Assembly: GCA_964459065.1 (NCBI GenBank)
Contig: CAYWMN010000039.1
Coordinates: 1-20,939, forward strand
Source: JAMCXS01 sp964459065
GTDB lineage: Bacteria > Acidobacteriota > Terriglobia > UBA7540
Reading direction: 5' to 3'
Length of the DNA: 20,939 nucleotides
Part shown: in pieces, positions 13,673 to 20,939 of the stretch
Layout of the letters: every line of letters starts with the position of its first letter
Position numbering within the stretch: position 1 is the stretch's first letter
Program-made: the position numbers and the translations under genes
Notes under the pieces: generated by a model
Database searches by the model: none
Seen by the model: only the letters and a program-made list of their open reading frames with translations
Told to the model about the DNA's origin: nothing

Positions 13673-15731
13673 GGCACCGCACGCCGCAATCGTCAGCCGC
13701 TTTTTCCTCTTCGGCTCCGCCCTGGGATTTTTCATCGGCCTGTTTGAAGCCTATCGCCTCTGGACCACCCCGCGCATTATCCCTCTTCTGGTTCCGGACA
13801 TCGGATACGTCATCTGGTTTCTCGCTCCTCTTGTGGACATGATCTTCTTCGGCCTGGTGGGCCTGGGGCTGGGGTTGTGTGCCCGCCGAAGCGCCAGAAA
13901 AGACGCCTTTGTCGCCGTTCTTGCCGGTGTCGCGATCGCGTTTGTGGCGCTGATGTTGTTCTGGTTTCACTTTGATATCGCGCTCAATCCGTTTCACTAT
14001 CAAGAAGTCGGTTACCCTTTGGCGTTCTTGTGTCTTAGCGTGGGTGTTTCCTTCCTGGTGATTGGAAAGCTGCCGGGTGGGCTGGTTGCAGTCTTCACTC
14101 GCTGGACGGGGCGTTGGCAAAAACCTTTGGCGTGGGGACTCGCCGTTGGCGCTTTGGTGATGCTGGCGGCAGTCGGCAAGTTTACCGCCCGGCCGTCTTT
14201 TGCCGGGCCCGCCGCTGTGACGGATTCGCCCTCCACTCGCGCTCCAAACATTGTTTTTATCACCCTCGACACCGTGCGGGCGGATCATCTTTCAGCCTAC
14301 GGTTATCGGCGTCCCACCACTCCCAATCTGGAGCGCTTTGCGCGCACCGGAGTGCTGTTTGAGAACGCCATCGCGCCCACTTCCTGGACGCTGGCCTCCC
14401 ACGCTTCAATGTTCACCGGCCTGCTTCCTCAGCAGCATGGAGCCGACTTCGGTGTTCCGCTGGTTTCATCTCCCTGGACGCTGGCGGAGATCCTCCGTTC
14501 CCGGGGCTACCAGACAGCGGGGTTTGTGGCCAACAACTGTTACCTGCATCGGGGCTGGGGAATTGCCCAGGGATTTGAAACCTACGATGACTATCGGAAT
14601 TCCGTCCTCCACAATTTCTCACAAACCTTGGTGGGCAACGCCTTGGTTCAACCGATTTACCAGAACGTCTGGTCTTTTGACTGGATGGCCCGCCGCAACG
14701 CCGCGCGGCTCAATAGCCAGATTTTCCGGTGGTTCCGGCGCCGTCCGGATCGCCCTCTTTTTCTGTTTATCAATTACTATGACGCGCACGAGCCTTATGT
14801 AAGTCCGCCGCCTTACAACCACCTGTTTGGCCATGCCTCCCTGGGGATGCTCAGGAAATTCCACCAGGCACTGGTGCTTGACAAGGGCCGGCCCGTGCTC
14901 AGCCCGCAGGAACGCAACTCGGTGATCGCGGCTTACGACAACACCCTGGCGTATATGGACGACCAGGTCGGGCGCCTGCTGCATTTTCTTCACCAAACGC
15001 CCGGGTGGCAAAACACCATCGTCATCATCACCTCCGATCACGGCGATGAGTTCGGAGCGCACGGCAGCTATGACCACGGCCGCAACCTTTACCGGGGCGT
15101 CTTGCACGTTCCGCTGGTCATCGCCGGGCCGGGCGTGCCCAAGGATGTGCGCATCAAACACATCGTCGGCATCCGCCAGCTTTTCTCGACCGTGCTGGAC
15201 CTGGCGGGAGGCGGTCAAACGCCTTTCAGCCGCACCAGTCTGGCCCGCTTCTGGAATCCCGATTTCAAACCCGCGCCGTTTGATGATGACGTCGTCTCGG
15301 AACTGGTTCCCCTCGACGACATCGGGGCCCGGCACGCCATGATCAGCCTGACCACTCCACAGTGGCAGTACATTGAGCACCACAGCGGTCGCCAGCAGCT
15401 CTATAACTGGATCACTGACCCCGACGAACAGAAGAGTCTCGCGGCGGCTCCGGCGGACCAGGCGGCGCTCCAGAGCCTCCACGCCCGCCTCGTGAGCCTG
15501 GTCGCAAACTCTACCGGCCCCTGGACTGGCCGCGAGTATCTGCTGGCTCTGGGTTTGGGAGCGGGTAAATCCGGGCAGGGACTGCTTTTCCCTCATCCCG
15601 TGCAGCCGGGAAATCAGAAGGATCAATTTCGAATCGGCATGGCCCAGGCCTACTTTAAGTCCCAGGCTTCCGCGCCCGTTCGTCCCTCACGATCCGAGCG
15701 GGACATTATCCAGAGCCTTCCGTATCAGTAG
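13641..15731 (+). CDS. Membrane-anchored sulfatase-like hydrolase/transferase, paralogue 2
   Basis: The 696-residue protein is a tandem paralogue of the preceding gene, with the same layout: five N-terminal membrane segments and then a PF00884-type domain ('FITLDTVRADHLSAYGY', 'FINYYDAHEPY', 'IIITSDHGDEFGAHGSYDHG'). The nucleophile region is again 'WTLASHASMFTG', with Thr250 in place of Cys/Ser. The catalytic core and the C-terminal 'FRIGMAQAYFKSQAS' are highly similar between copies, but the stretch between helices 3 and 5 (about residues 88-165) has diverged strongly, with little shared sequence. It carries its own copy of the leader repeat, so the two genes may be transcribed separately yet regulated alike. 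It converges with dprE2, 38 bases apart, with no obvious terminator hairpin in between. Confidence 0.87.
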   Translation: MAHDGTASSGTAPHAAIVSRFFLFGSALGFFIGLFEAYRLWTTPRIIPLLVPDIGYVIWFLAPLVDMIFFGLVGLGLGLCARRSARKDAFVAVLAGVAIAFVALMLFWFHFDIALNPFHYQEVGYPLAFLCLSVGVSFLVIGKLPGGLVAVFTRWTGRWQKPLAWGLAVGALVMLAAVGKFTARPSFAGPAAVTDSPSTRAPNIVFITLDTVRADHLSAYGYRRPTTPNLERFARTGVLFENAIAPTSWTLASHASMFTGLLPQQHGADFGVPLVSSPWTLAEILRSRGYQTAGFVANNCYLHRGWGIAQGFETYDDYRNSVLHNFSQTLVGNALVQPIYQNVWSFDWMARRNAARLNSQIFRWFRRRPDRPLFLFINYYDAHEPYVSPPPYNHLFGHASLGMLRKFHQALVLDKGRPVLSPQERNSVIAAYDNTLAYMDDQVGRLLHFLHQTPGWQNTIVIITSDHGDEFGAHGSYDHGRNLYRGVLHVPLVIAGPGVPKDVRIKHIVGIRQLFSTVLDLAGGGQTPFSRTSLARFWNPDFKPAPFDDDVVSELVPLDDIGARHAMISLTTPQWQYIEHHSGRQQLYNWITDPDEQKSLAAAPADQAALQSLHARLVSLVANSTGPWTGREYLLALGLGAGKSGQGLLFPHPVQPGNQKDQFRIGMAQAYFKSQASAPVRPSRSERDIIQSLPYQ

Positions 15732-15769
15732 CCGCCGACCACGCGCGGGCAGCTATTCACTCTTGTGCA

Positions 15770-16507
15770 TTAAAGGCGTAGTCTCTTGAAATACGATTCG
15801 GGAATGGCTCTAACCATGAACATCACCCCCCTCCAAAAAGGAGGCGTGTAGATGACTTCCTTCTTCTTTTTTATTGCTCGATAGATATCATTTGCCACCC
15901 GATCCGGTTTTGCCCACAGCTTGTTCTTGCGGAATCCGGCAGTCATAGGGGTATCCACGAAACCCGGCTTCACTGTAATCACATTCACGTGAGCCCGATG
16001 GAGGCGGTTTCTCAAGCCCTGAAGGTAAGTGGACACAGCGGACTTTGCCGTTCCGTAAATATAATTGCTTTGACGACCCCGCTCTCCGGCGACGGATGAA
16101 ATCACGGCGATTGTGCCGTGTTGTTGTGTTTCAAACAGGTTGGCTACGTGAGTGAGGATAGAAATAACGCTGAGACAGTTTGTCTGCAGTTCCGAAAGAG
16201 TGCTTTCATACGAAGCTTCGCAATTTTTCTGGTCGGAAAGTGTGCCATGGGCAATTAGGATCGTATCAAGCGCTCCCATGGCGTTCTTTGCGCGCGCGAT
16301 CATATCCAGATGGTGGGCTGTATCGTTGGCGTCCATTACCTGAGTCTCCACCTGCGAAGCGCCTCGAATTCTAAGATCGGCTGACACGTCTGAAAGCCGT
16401 TCCTGGTTGCGCGCGACAAGGTACAGGCGGTCCCCGTCTTGTGCAAAGTGTCTTGCCGTGGCTTCTGCTATGGCAGACGTGGCTCCGATGATCAGGACAT
16501 GCCGCAT
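15770..16507 (-). CDS. dprE2: DprE2-like SDR: polyprenyl-phosphoryl-2-keto-erythro-pentose reductase
   Basis: This is a 245-residue short-chain dehydrogenase. The cofactor loop is 'IGATSAIAEATARHF' (residues 7-21), 'AHGTLSD' follows strand 4, Asn110 is in place, and the catalytic set is Ser138, Tyr151 and Lys155 in 'ISSVAGERGRQSNYIYGTAK', closely similar to mycobacterial DprE2 ('SSVAGER...YG..K'). In mycobacteria DprE2 reduces the keto intermediate made by DprE1, completing the C2 epimerisation of polyprenyl-phosphoryl-ribose to arabinose. ATG 16507 follows GGGAG with 7-8 bases spacing and lies inside the end of dprE1 (16-base overlap), so the two are translationally linked. It is the last gene of the minus-strand operon. 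Confidence 0.87.
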   Translation of the reverse strand: MRHVLIIGATSAIAEATARHFAQDGDRLYLVARNQERLSDVSADLRIRGASQVETQVMDANDTAHHLDMIARAKNAMGALDTILIAHGTLSDQKNCEASYESTLSELQTNCLSVISILTHVANLFETQQHGTIAVISSVAGERGRQSNYIYGTAKSAVSTYLQGLRNRLHRAHVNVITVKPGFVDTPMTAGFRKNKLWAKPDRVANDIYRAIKKKKEVIYTPPFWRGVMFMVRAIPESYFKRLRL

Positions 16508-17814
16508 GGTTTTTCTCCCGTTACCCTCCGCCAGAAAGAGGAAGAGAAGCGCGGATCGATGTGGCGCTGAAACTCTTCCCAGCGTGGGAAATATTGCCGA
16601 AAATGTTCGCCGGACATTCGAGCGTCCTTGGCCGGATAGACTGCGCCGCTGGCAGATGCAACAATACGATCCAGATTATCCAACAGCCGCAGGGTGCGCT
16701 GCCCCTGGTTTGGAAAGTCCAATGCCAGCGTAACGCCCGGACGCGGAAAGGAGAGGAGCCCCGGTGAGGTCTGGCTGCCGAATACCTTAAGCACCGCTAG
16801 AAAAGACCCCATGCGTGCGGCCGCAATCGTTTCCAATAGGGCGCGGGTAGCTGACTTGGCGGACTCCGGAGGCACTACACACTGGTACTGAAGAAAGCCT
16901 TGCCGCCCATAAAGACGATCCCAATGCAATATTCCGTCAAGCGGATAGAAAAAAGGCTCGTAGTGCACAGTTGCCCGATGTGTTTTTCTAATTTGTCTGA
17001 AATAATACAGGCTATTGAAGACCCTTAACGGCAACGGACTGACGAGAGGGAAAGGAATTTCTACCGGAACAGTATACGTTCTGCCTGCGGGGGCGGGTAG
17101 TGTTTTGCGAGGGGCGGCGTGGTTCCCACGCATGAAAAGTCCACGGCCCAGCGACTTGCCCCGGGAAAGGCAGTCGATCCACGCAACGGTGTATTCGTAG
17201 TCCTGATCGGACTCATCAGAAATCTCAAAAAAAGCATCCAGATTGGGGAAACGGATGGTTTCAAGGTCCACCGCAGCATTGTTAATGGGGCGAAGTTTGA
17301 ACTCGGCCCAAAGAATCACTCCCGTAAGTCCGAGCCCGGCTATGGTCGCGTAGTATAGTTCGGTATTTTTGTCCGGCGAGCAGAGAACGGTTCCCTGGTC
17401 AGAGCGTCTTACGGCCAGCCGCAAGACGTGTTGGCCAAATGTGCCAACGCGGTGGTGGTTTTTCCCGTGGACATCATTGGCGATAGCCCCTCCAACGGTT
17501 ACGAACCGCGTGCCGGGGGTGACCGGCAGGAACCATCCCATCGGAACAGTGAGGGCGAGGATGTCAGCGAGCAGGACTCCCCCTTCACAGCGCAGGACAC
17601 CACTGGACCTGTCAAAAGATAACAACCTGTTCATGCTCCGCGTGTCCAGCAAAGCGCCGCCATTATTCTGGCAGCAGTCGCCGTAACTGCGGCCGTTGCC
17701 ATAGGGTAAGAGGCTGTGTGTGGTGCCGGGGAGCGCCTCGTCCGCCCAACGCGCGCAGAACACTTCCGCGGGATTTGCCTTCGGGTAGCGGCCCCAGGAG
17801 GAGTACTTGTTCAT
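16492..17814 (-). CDS. dprE1: DprE1-like FAD-linked decaprenylphosphoryl-ribose 2'-oxidase
   Basis: The 440-residue flavoenzyme is of the vanillyl-alcohol-oxidase type. It has 'YGNGRSYGDCCQN' (about 38-50), 'PGTRFVTVGGAIANDVHGKNHH' (FAD-binding region, His at 116-121), 'GLGLTGVI', 'FLAVLKVFG', 'YPAKDARM' with Lys396 matching the catalytic Lys418 of M. tuberculosis DprE1, and a C-terminal 'FQRHIDPRF'. DprE1 oxidises the C2' hydroxyl of polyprenyl-phosphoryl-beta-D-ribose in the cell envelope. The residue equivalent to Cys387 of the mycobacterial enzyme, the target of benzothiazinones, is Ala364 in 'VTLALDFP'. ATG 17814 overlaps the stop of the HAD-UbiA gene as ATGA, and its 3' end overlaps dprE2. 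It is slightly shorter than the mycobacterial protein at the N-terminus. Confidence 0.92.
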   Translation of the reverse strand: MNKYSSWGRYPKANPAEVFCARWADEALPGTTHSLLPYGNGRSYGDCCQNNGGALLDTRSMNRLLSFDRSSGVLRCEGGVLLADILALTVPMGWFLPVTPGTRFVTVGGAIANDVHGKNHHRVGTFGQHVLRLAVRRSDQGTVLCSPDKNTELYYATIAGLGLTGVILWAEFKLRPINNAAVDLETIRFPNLDAFFEISDESDQDYEYTVAWIDCLSRGKSLGRGLFMRGNHAAPRKTLPAPAGRTYTVPVEIPFPLVSPLPLRVFNSLYYFRQIRKTHRATVHYEPFFYPLDGILHWDRLYGRQGFLQYQCVVPPESAKSATRALLETIAAARMGSFLAVLKVFGSQTSPGLLSFPRPGVTLALDFPNQGQRTLRLLDNLDRIVASASGAVYPAKDARMSGEHFRQYFPRWEEFQRHIDPRFSSSFWRRVTGEKPCGMS

Positions 17815-19235
17815 AAGGCTGCCAATAAGAGTAAGGCTCCGATGAAAAACGCGGTAAACCAGGTTACCTTGTCTTTGGCGGCAAAGATCACCGGGTCATC
17901 GTGCATCTGGCCCCGATGAGTGATGAGCCAGATGCGGCTAATCCAGAACAACAGGGCCGGGGTTACCATCCAGAGAAACGCGGGATGGCGGTATAAAGTC
18001 CTCACTTTATCGCTGTTGATATAGAACGCCGATACCAGGACTGCGAGGAACCCGCTGGCCACGCTTAGGGCCATGAGTATTACCCCATCGTCCACGTAGT
18101 AGTCGCGACCATGAGTATTAGGCTGCGAGTTTTGCTTGCAGACGAGCAGTTCGGAATAGCGTTTGACCAATGCCAGGCTGAAAAACATGAAAATAGAAAA
18201 AGCAAGAAGCCAGAACGACAGGGGGATGTGGGTGGCCGCAGCGCCGCCAATAATCCGTAGAGTGTAAAGGCCTGCCAGTAGTTCGGAGTCAATGAGAACG
18301 ACCGCCTTTAATCCAAAGGAATAGGCAATCGTCAAGGCGTAGTAACACATAAGTGTCATCAGGAAAGCCTTGGGCAGCCACAGGGCTGCGATCGTAAAGG
18401 CCCCAGCCAGCAAAGGCGCCATCATGGCCGTTCCCCCGAGGATGGGTAGGTCGCCAGAAGCAAACGGGCGAAGGCGCTTGCTTGGATGGGCCCGGTCCTC
18501 AGGAATATCGAGGAGATCGTTGAGCAAGTAAACGCTGGAAGCGCAGAATGAAAAGCTGGCGAAAGCAAGCAGTCCGTGAAACCAAAGCTGCACGTTGGTA
18601 ATCTCATGCAGCATCAGGATAGGGACGAAGACCAAGGTGTTTTTGATCCACTGATGGACTCGCAACGCCCTTGCGTATGTCCTTAGGCCTGGACGTTCAT
18701 CCTCAAAGATGTGGCTAACAGGGCACCGATGGGCCACTTTCTTTCGAAGGCGAAATCCGGGGTTTACCAGCAGAGCTTTTCGGGCCGCACTCCAAACATG
18801 AAGATCCGTATGGCTGTTCCCCACGTAATCAAAGGCTCTGTCGCCGTACTCCGCGATGAGCAGATCCCGCTTGGCACACCCTGAGAGGTTGATGCCTTGT
18901 TCAGTCGCGTACACACGGTCAAAGAAGCCCAGCTTCCTCGCAACTCCTTCGGCAAATTTCCTATGGGACGCCGTCACCAGGACGATGGGCCGGCCCTCGG
19001 CATGCTTGCGCTTCAGGAACTCAATCAGTTCGCGCTGGTAAGGAAGATTCCCCGCGTCCATATCGACATGGCGCGCGATATTCTGTTTGAGGGTGGATCG
19101 CCCGGCCAATAGCCAAAATGGGAGCAAAAATACCATTAAGGGCCGCCTTTTTAAAAGAGCGATGGCGGACTCTAATAGCAGGTCAGACCGGATCAGGGTT
19201 CCATCCAAATCCACGCACAAAGGTATGTCGTCCAC
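17811..19235 (-). CDS. HAD hydrolase - UbiA prenyltransferase fusion, DPPR-synthase-like
   Basis: The N-terminal domain (about 1-185) is a HAD phosphatase: 'CVDLDGTLIRSD' with the Asp9/Asp11 pair, 'VLVTAS' (motif II), a Lys near 122 and 'YVGNSHTDLHVW' (motif IV, with Asn in the usual first Asp place). From about 190 to 474 there is a nine-helix UbiA domain with 'LLNDLLDIPEDRAHPSKRLRPFASG' (NDxxD, Asn239) and 'IDSELLAGLYTLRIIGGA', the pattern of polyprenyl-phosphate phosphoribosyltransferases such as M. tuberculosis Rv3806c. Expected reaction: PRPP plus polyprenyl phosphate gives polyprenyl-phosphoryl-5-phosphoribose. The HAD part could then remove the 5-phosphate. GTG 19235 is chosen because GGAG lies 8 bases upstream and the HAD strand starts at once; ATG 19268 (11 residues longer) has no visible ribosome site. 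Confidence 0.88.
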   Translation of the reverse strand: MDDIPLCVDLDGTLIRSDLLLESAIALLKRRPLMVFLLPFWLLAGRSTLKQNIARHVDMDAGNLPYQRELIEFLKRKHAEGRPIVLVTASHRKFAEGVARKLGFFDRVYATEQGINLSGCAKRDLLIAEYGDRAFDYVGNSHTDLHVWSAARKALLVNPGFRLRKKVAHRCPVSHIFEDERPGLRTYARALRVHQWIKNTLVFVPILMLHEITNVQLWFHGLLAFASFSFCASSVYLLNDLLDIPEDRAHPSKRLRPFASGDLPILGGTAMMAPLLAGAFTIAALWLPKAFLMTLMCYYALTIAYSFGLKAVVLIDSELLAGLYTLRIIGGAAATHIPLSFWLLAFSIFMFFSLALVKRYSELLVCKQNSQPNTHGRDYYVDDGVILMALSVASGFLAVLVSAFYINSDKVRTLYRHPAFLWMVTPALLFWISRIWLITHRGQMHDDPVIFAAKDKVTWFTAFFIGALLLLAAL

Positions 19236-19243
19236 TGTTTTGT

Positions 19244-19247
19244 CTCC
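19244..19247 (-). promoter_or_regulatory. Ribosome binding site deciding the HAD-UbiA start
   Basis: GGAG on the minus strand, 8 bases before GTG 19235. The alternative ATG 19268 is preceded by a purine-poor stretch without a GGA core. Confidence 0.5.
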
Positions 19248-19403
19248 GAGGCCAGCATATAACAGCATCTATGAAAACAGATTCTGACCGAATGGGGAAA
19301 GGAATTTTTGCCCAACACCCAGGCGCATGGGCCCAGTCAAGAATAAGACCAGGTCCATGTGTTACAGCTTGTCGCAACGGTCTGCCTGCGGCCTGCCCAG
19401 GGT

Positions 19404-20705
19404 TTATGTGTTCTCGCCCACAGCGACGCTCCCGGCCTCTGACCATACCACAGCTTCTGAAGCTGGAACCTTCGCTTCTTGGAAGGTTCGGCTGGCTGGA
19501 TGCTCCTGATAAAGTTCGCGCATGAGGGCGGCCGCGATCAGAGCGAGACCGTAAAAGTATGGAGAGCCCAGGATCATAAAATGCATGGTGGAGCTCTCGG
19601 CGATCCGGGGAACTGTGAAAAACGGGATGCAGAGGACGACCCATCCGATTCGCATCAGCGCGTTCAGGCGTCTTTCATACAGCATTGGAATGAGTACGAC
19701 TGTATAGCCAACCCAACTGATTGGGCCGACCAGCAGGGTAGCGACTAGTGCGACCTCGGACACCCTGAAAACGTCCGGAGCCTTGCGCATCACTCGCCAG
19801 GTGATAGCGGTCAGGAAAATAATCGTCAACGCAAAACCGACGTCCCTGAAATGATGGGTGATGCCGAGATAGGGATCAAGCCGCGCAAACATTGCGATGA
19901 TTGCAGAGCTCCCGGTTGTTTCCAATCCGTTATAGTGCCTGCAAGCGGCGAGCCACTGCCGGTAAAGTAGAGCGCCATTGCCAAACATGATGGGTACCAT
20001 TGAAGCGGTTGCAAAAGTCAATAGAGCCGAGATGCCGGCCTTGATGTGGCGGGCTAAAATCAGCAGCACCGGCCAGATCAGGAAGTCCGGTTTAAGCGCG
20101 CAGATGAGTCCGATCGCTATGCCTGCCGTGATGAAGTTATTTTTCCGGAACGACAGCCAGGCGACAACGGTGAGCAAAAGCAGGACCATATAGACTTGAC
20201 CCTGCAAGAACGTAGTCCAAACGCCTGCCATCCCAAGAGCCAGCAGAATTCGGGTTCTTAAAGCCGGATTGGGATTCGCCCGGACGACCAGGATGATGCA
20301 CACGCAGAAGAGGCAGGCTGAAACGAGGGTCCACAACTCCCGGCTGGCAATCGGTCCCAAGGCCACAAGCGGTCGGAGCACGTAGAGGCTGATGGGCGGG
20401 TTCAGATTCACCGAGCGCACGAATAGCCCGCGTATGTCGAGGTAAATATCGAATGTCAAGGGGTATGCCAGATAGGGATTCAAGTGATGGGACCAGGCAA
20501 AGACGGAGGCATAGAAAGATCCGAAATCCCGGAGCTGTCTGAGGCTGTAGAAACTCGCCATGGCCTCGAAGAAGATCGCGAGGTAATAGACCAGCAAACA
20601 GAAGGCAGCACCTACCAGCGGACCGATGTGCCTCCAGTCATTGTGGGGACTGGCCAGGTCCCCCAGGTCGGACAAATGAATTGCTTGCTGCAATTTCTTG
20701 CGCAT
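19404..20705 (-). CDS. GT87-type (DUF2029) polyprenyl-phosphate-sugar-dependent GT-C glycosyltransferase
   Basis: The 433-residue protein has about ten membrane helices. The first periplasmic loop carries 'LRDFGSFYASVFAWSHHLNPY' with Asp60, matching the catalytic Asp and '(N)PY' pattern of GT87/GT-C enzymes, followed by 'NLNPPISLYVLRPLVAL' and the later 'ALKPDFLIWPVLL'. GT87 includes mycobacterial mannosyltransferases and the arabinofuranosyltransferase AftC, all using polyprenyl-phosphate sugars outside the membrane. The position upstream of HAD-UbiA, DprE1 and DprE2 on the same strand suggests that DPA is its donor. The C-terminal tail (last about 35 residues) is soluble and variable. ATG 20705 has only a weak ribosome site (CAAGG). 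A gap of about 135-170 bases separates it from HAD-UbiA, so separate transcription is possible. Confidence 0.83.
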   Translation of the reverse strand: MRKKLQQAIHLSDLGDLASPHNDWRHIGPLVGAAFCLLVYYLAIFFEAMASFYSLRQLRDFGSFYASVFAWSHHLNPYLAYPLTFDIYLDIRGLFVRSVNLNPPISLYVLRPLVALGPIASRELWTLVSACLFCVCIILVVRANPNPALRTRILLALGMAGVWTTFLQGQVYMVLLLLTVVAWLSFRKNNFITAGIAIGLICALKPDFLIWPVLLILARHIKAGISALLTFATASMVPIMFGNGALLYRQWLAACRHYNGLETTGSSAIIAMFARLDPYLGITHHFRDVGFALTIIFLTAITWRVMRKAPDVFRVSEVALVATLLVGPISWVGYTVVLIPMLYERRLNALMRIGWVVLCIPFFTVPRIAESSTMHFMILGSPYFYGLALIAAALMRELYQEHPASRTFQEAKVPASEAVVWSEAGSVAVGENT

Positions 20706-20939
20706 GCCTTGCCTGGCGACGGGTGTCTACTCCGTTTGGTTTTGATCCTGGCGTCCCCTTGGGTCCTGTCGGAGGATAGCTGCATCGCCCTCAAAGGCGG
20801 GTTTCAGCGCCTACCACCAACGATTGGACCGCAATTTGCAGACCAATATCGGAAGTTGGAATAACTCGCTGTTTTTACAATAAGTTATGTTGCTCCGAGG
20901 GCGGGGGTGTCATCAAAAGGTGCCATTTTGATTTTCCCC
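20706..20939. other. Upstream region of the minus-strand glycosyltransferase gene
   Basis: No supportable gene. An imperfectly spaced palindrome, ATAACT (20861-20866)/AGTTAT (20883-20888), lies about 160 bases before the GT87 start in an AT-rich patch, where a promoter or operator would be expected. I find no pair of -35/-10 boxes good enough to call on the minus strand. Confidence 0.3.

Noticed and set aside
19269..19358. 29-codon minus-strand frame ending directly before ATG 19268 of the HAD-UbiA gene
   Set aside because: No ribosome site and no recognisable character. The better HAD-UbiA start is the GTG at 19235, which removes the apparent junction.

Overview
The window reads as a chromosomal segment of a Gram-negative, soil-type bacterium, most likely an acidobacterium. 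This is an inference from gene content and order, not a database result. The Gram-negative envelope is shown by LpxI (lipid A), a TonB-type protein and a TonB-dependent receptor whose N-terminal domain is carboxypeptidase-regulatory-like. There are no tRNAs, rRNAs, CRISPR arrays, transposases or phage genes that I can recognise.

Layout. (1) 1-2443, plus strand: the 3' end of lpxI, a Gfo/Idh/MocA oxidoreductase and a TonB-like protein, that is, the tail of a lipid A/envelope cluster. (2) 2588-3631: a divergent member of the uroporphyrinogen decarboxylase superfamily. (3) 3727-6528: a tightly packed operon with a good sigma70-type promoter, a leader hairpin, a 31-residue membrane peptide overlapping miaA by ATGA, then miaA-hfq-hflX, the same order as in proteobacteria. 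(4) 6529-7241: a 713-base gap holding several inverted repeats and, at its end, a near-consensus promoter driving pgsA and an overlapping AMMECR1-family gene (amrA). (5) 8525-11237: a short Cys/His-rich exported protein followed by a TonB-dependent receptor, a candidate metal-related pair. (6) 11346-15731: two tandem paralogous membrane-anchored alkaline-phosphatase-superfamily enzymes annotated as 'sulfatases', each preceded by a nearly identical 107-bp block. Both have Thr where sulfatases have the formylglycine Cys/Ser. (7) 15770-20705, minus strand, convergent with region 6: a GT87-type GT-C glycosyltransferase, a HAD-UbiA fusion, DprE1 and DprE2.

The most interesting unit is region 7. 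UbiA-type phosphoribosyltransferase, DprE1 and DprE2 are the enzymes that make polyprenyl-phosphoryl-D-arabinofuranose (DPA) in mycobacteria. Here they sit in one overlapping operon with a HAD domain that could supply the missing phosphatase step. Upstream lies a GT87 enzyme, the family of the mycobacterial arabinofuranosyltransferase AftC, that could use the donor. The predicted outcome is D-arabinofuranosylation of an envelope or surface molecule in a Gram-negative bacterium. DprE1 carries Ala where the mycobacterial enzyme has the benzothiazinone-reactive Cys387.
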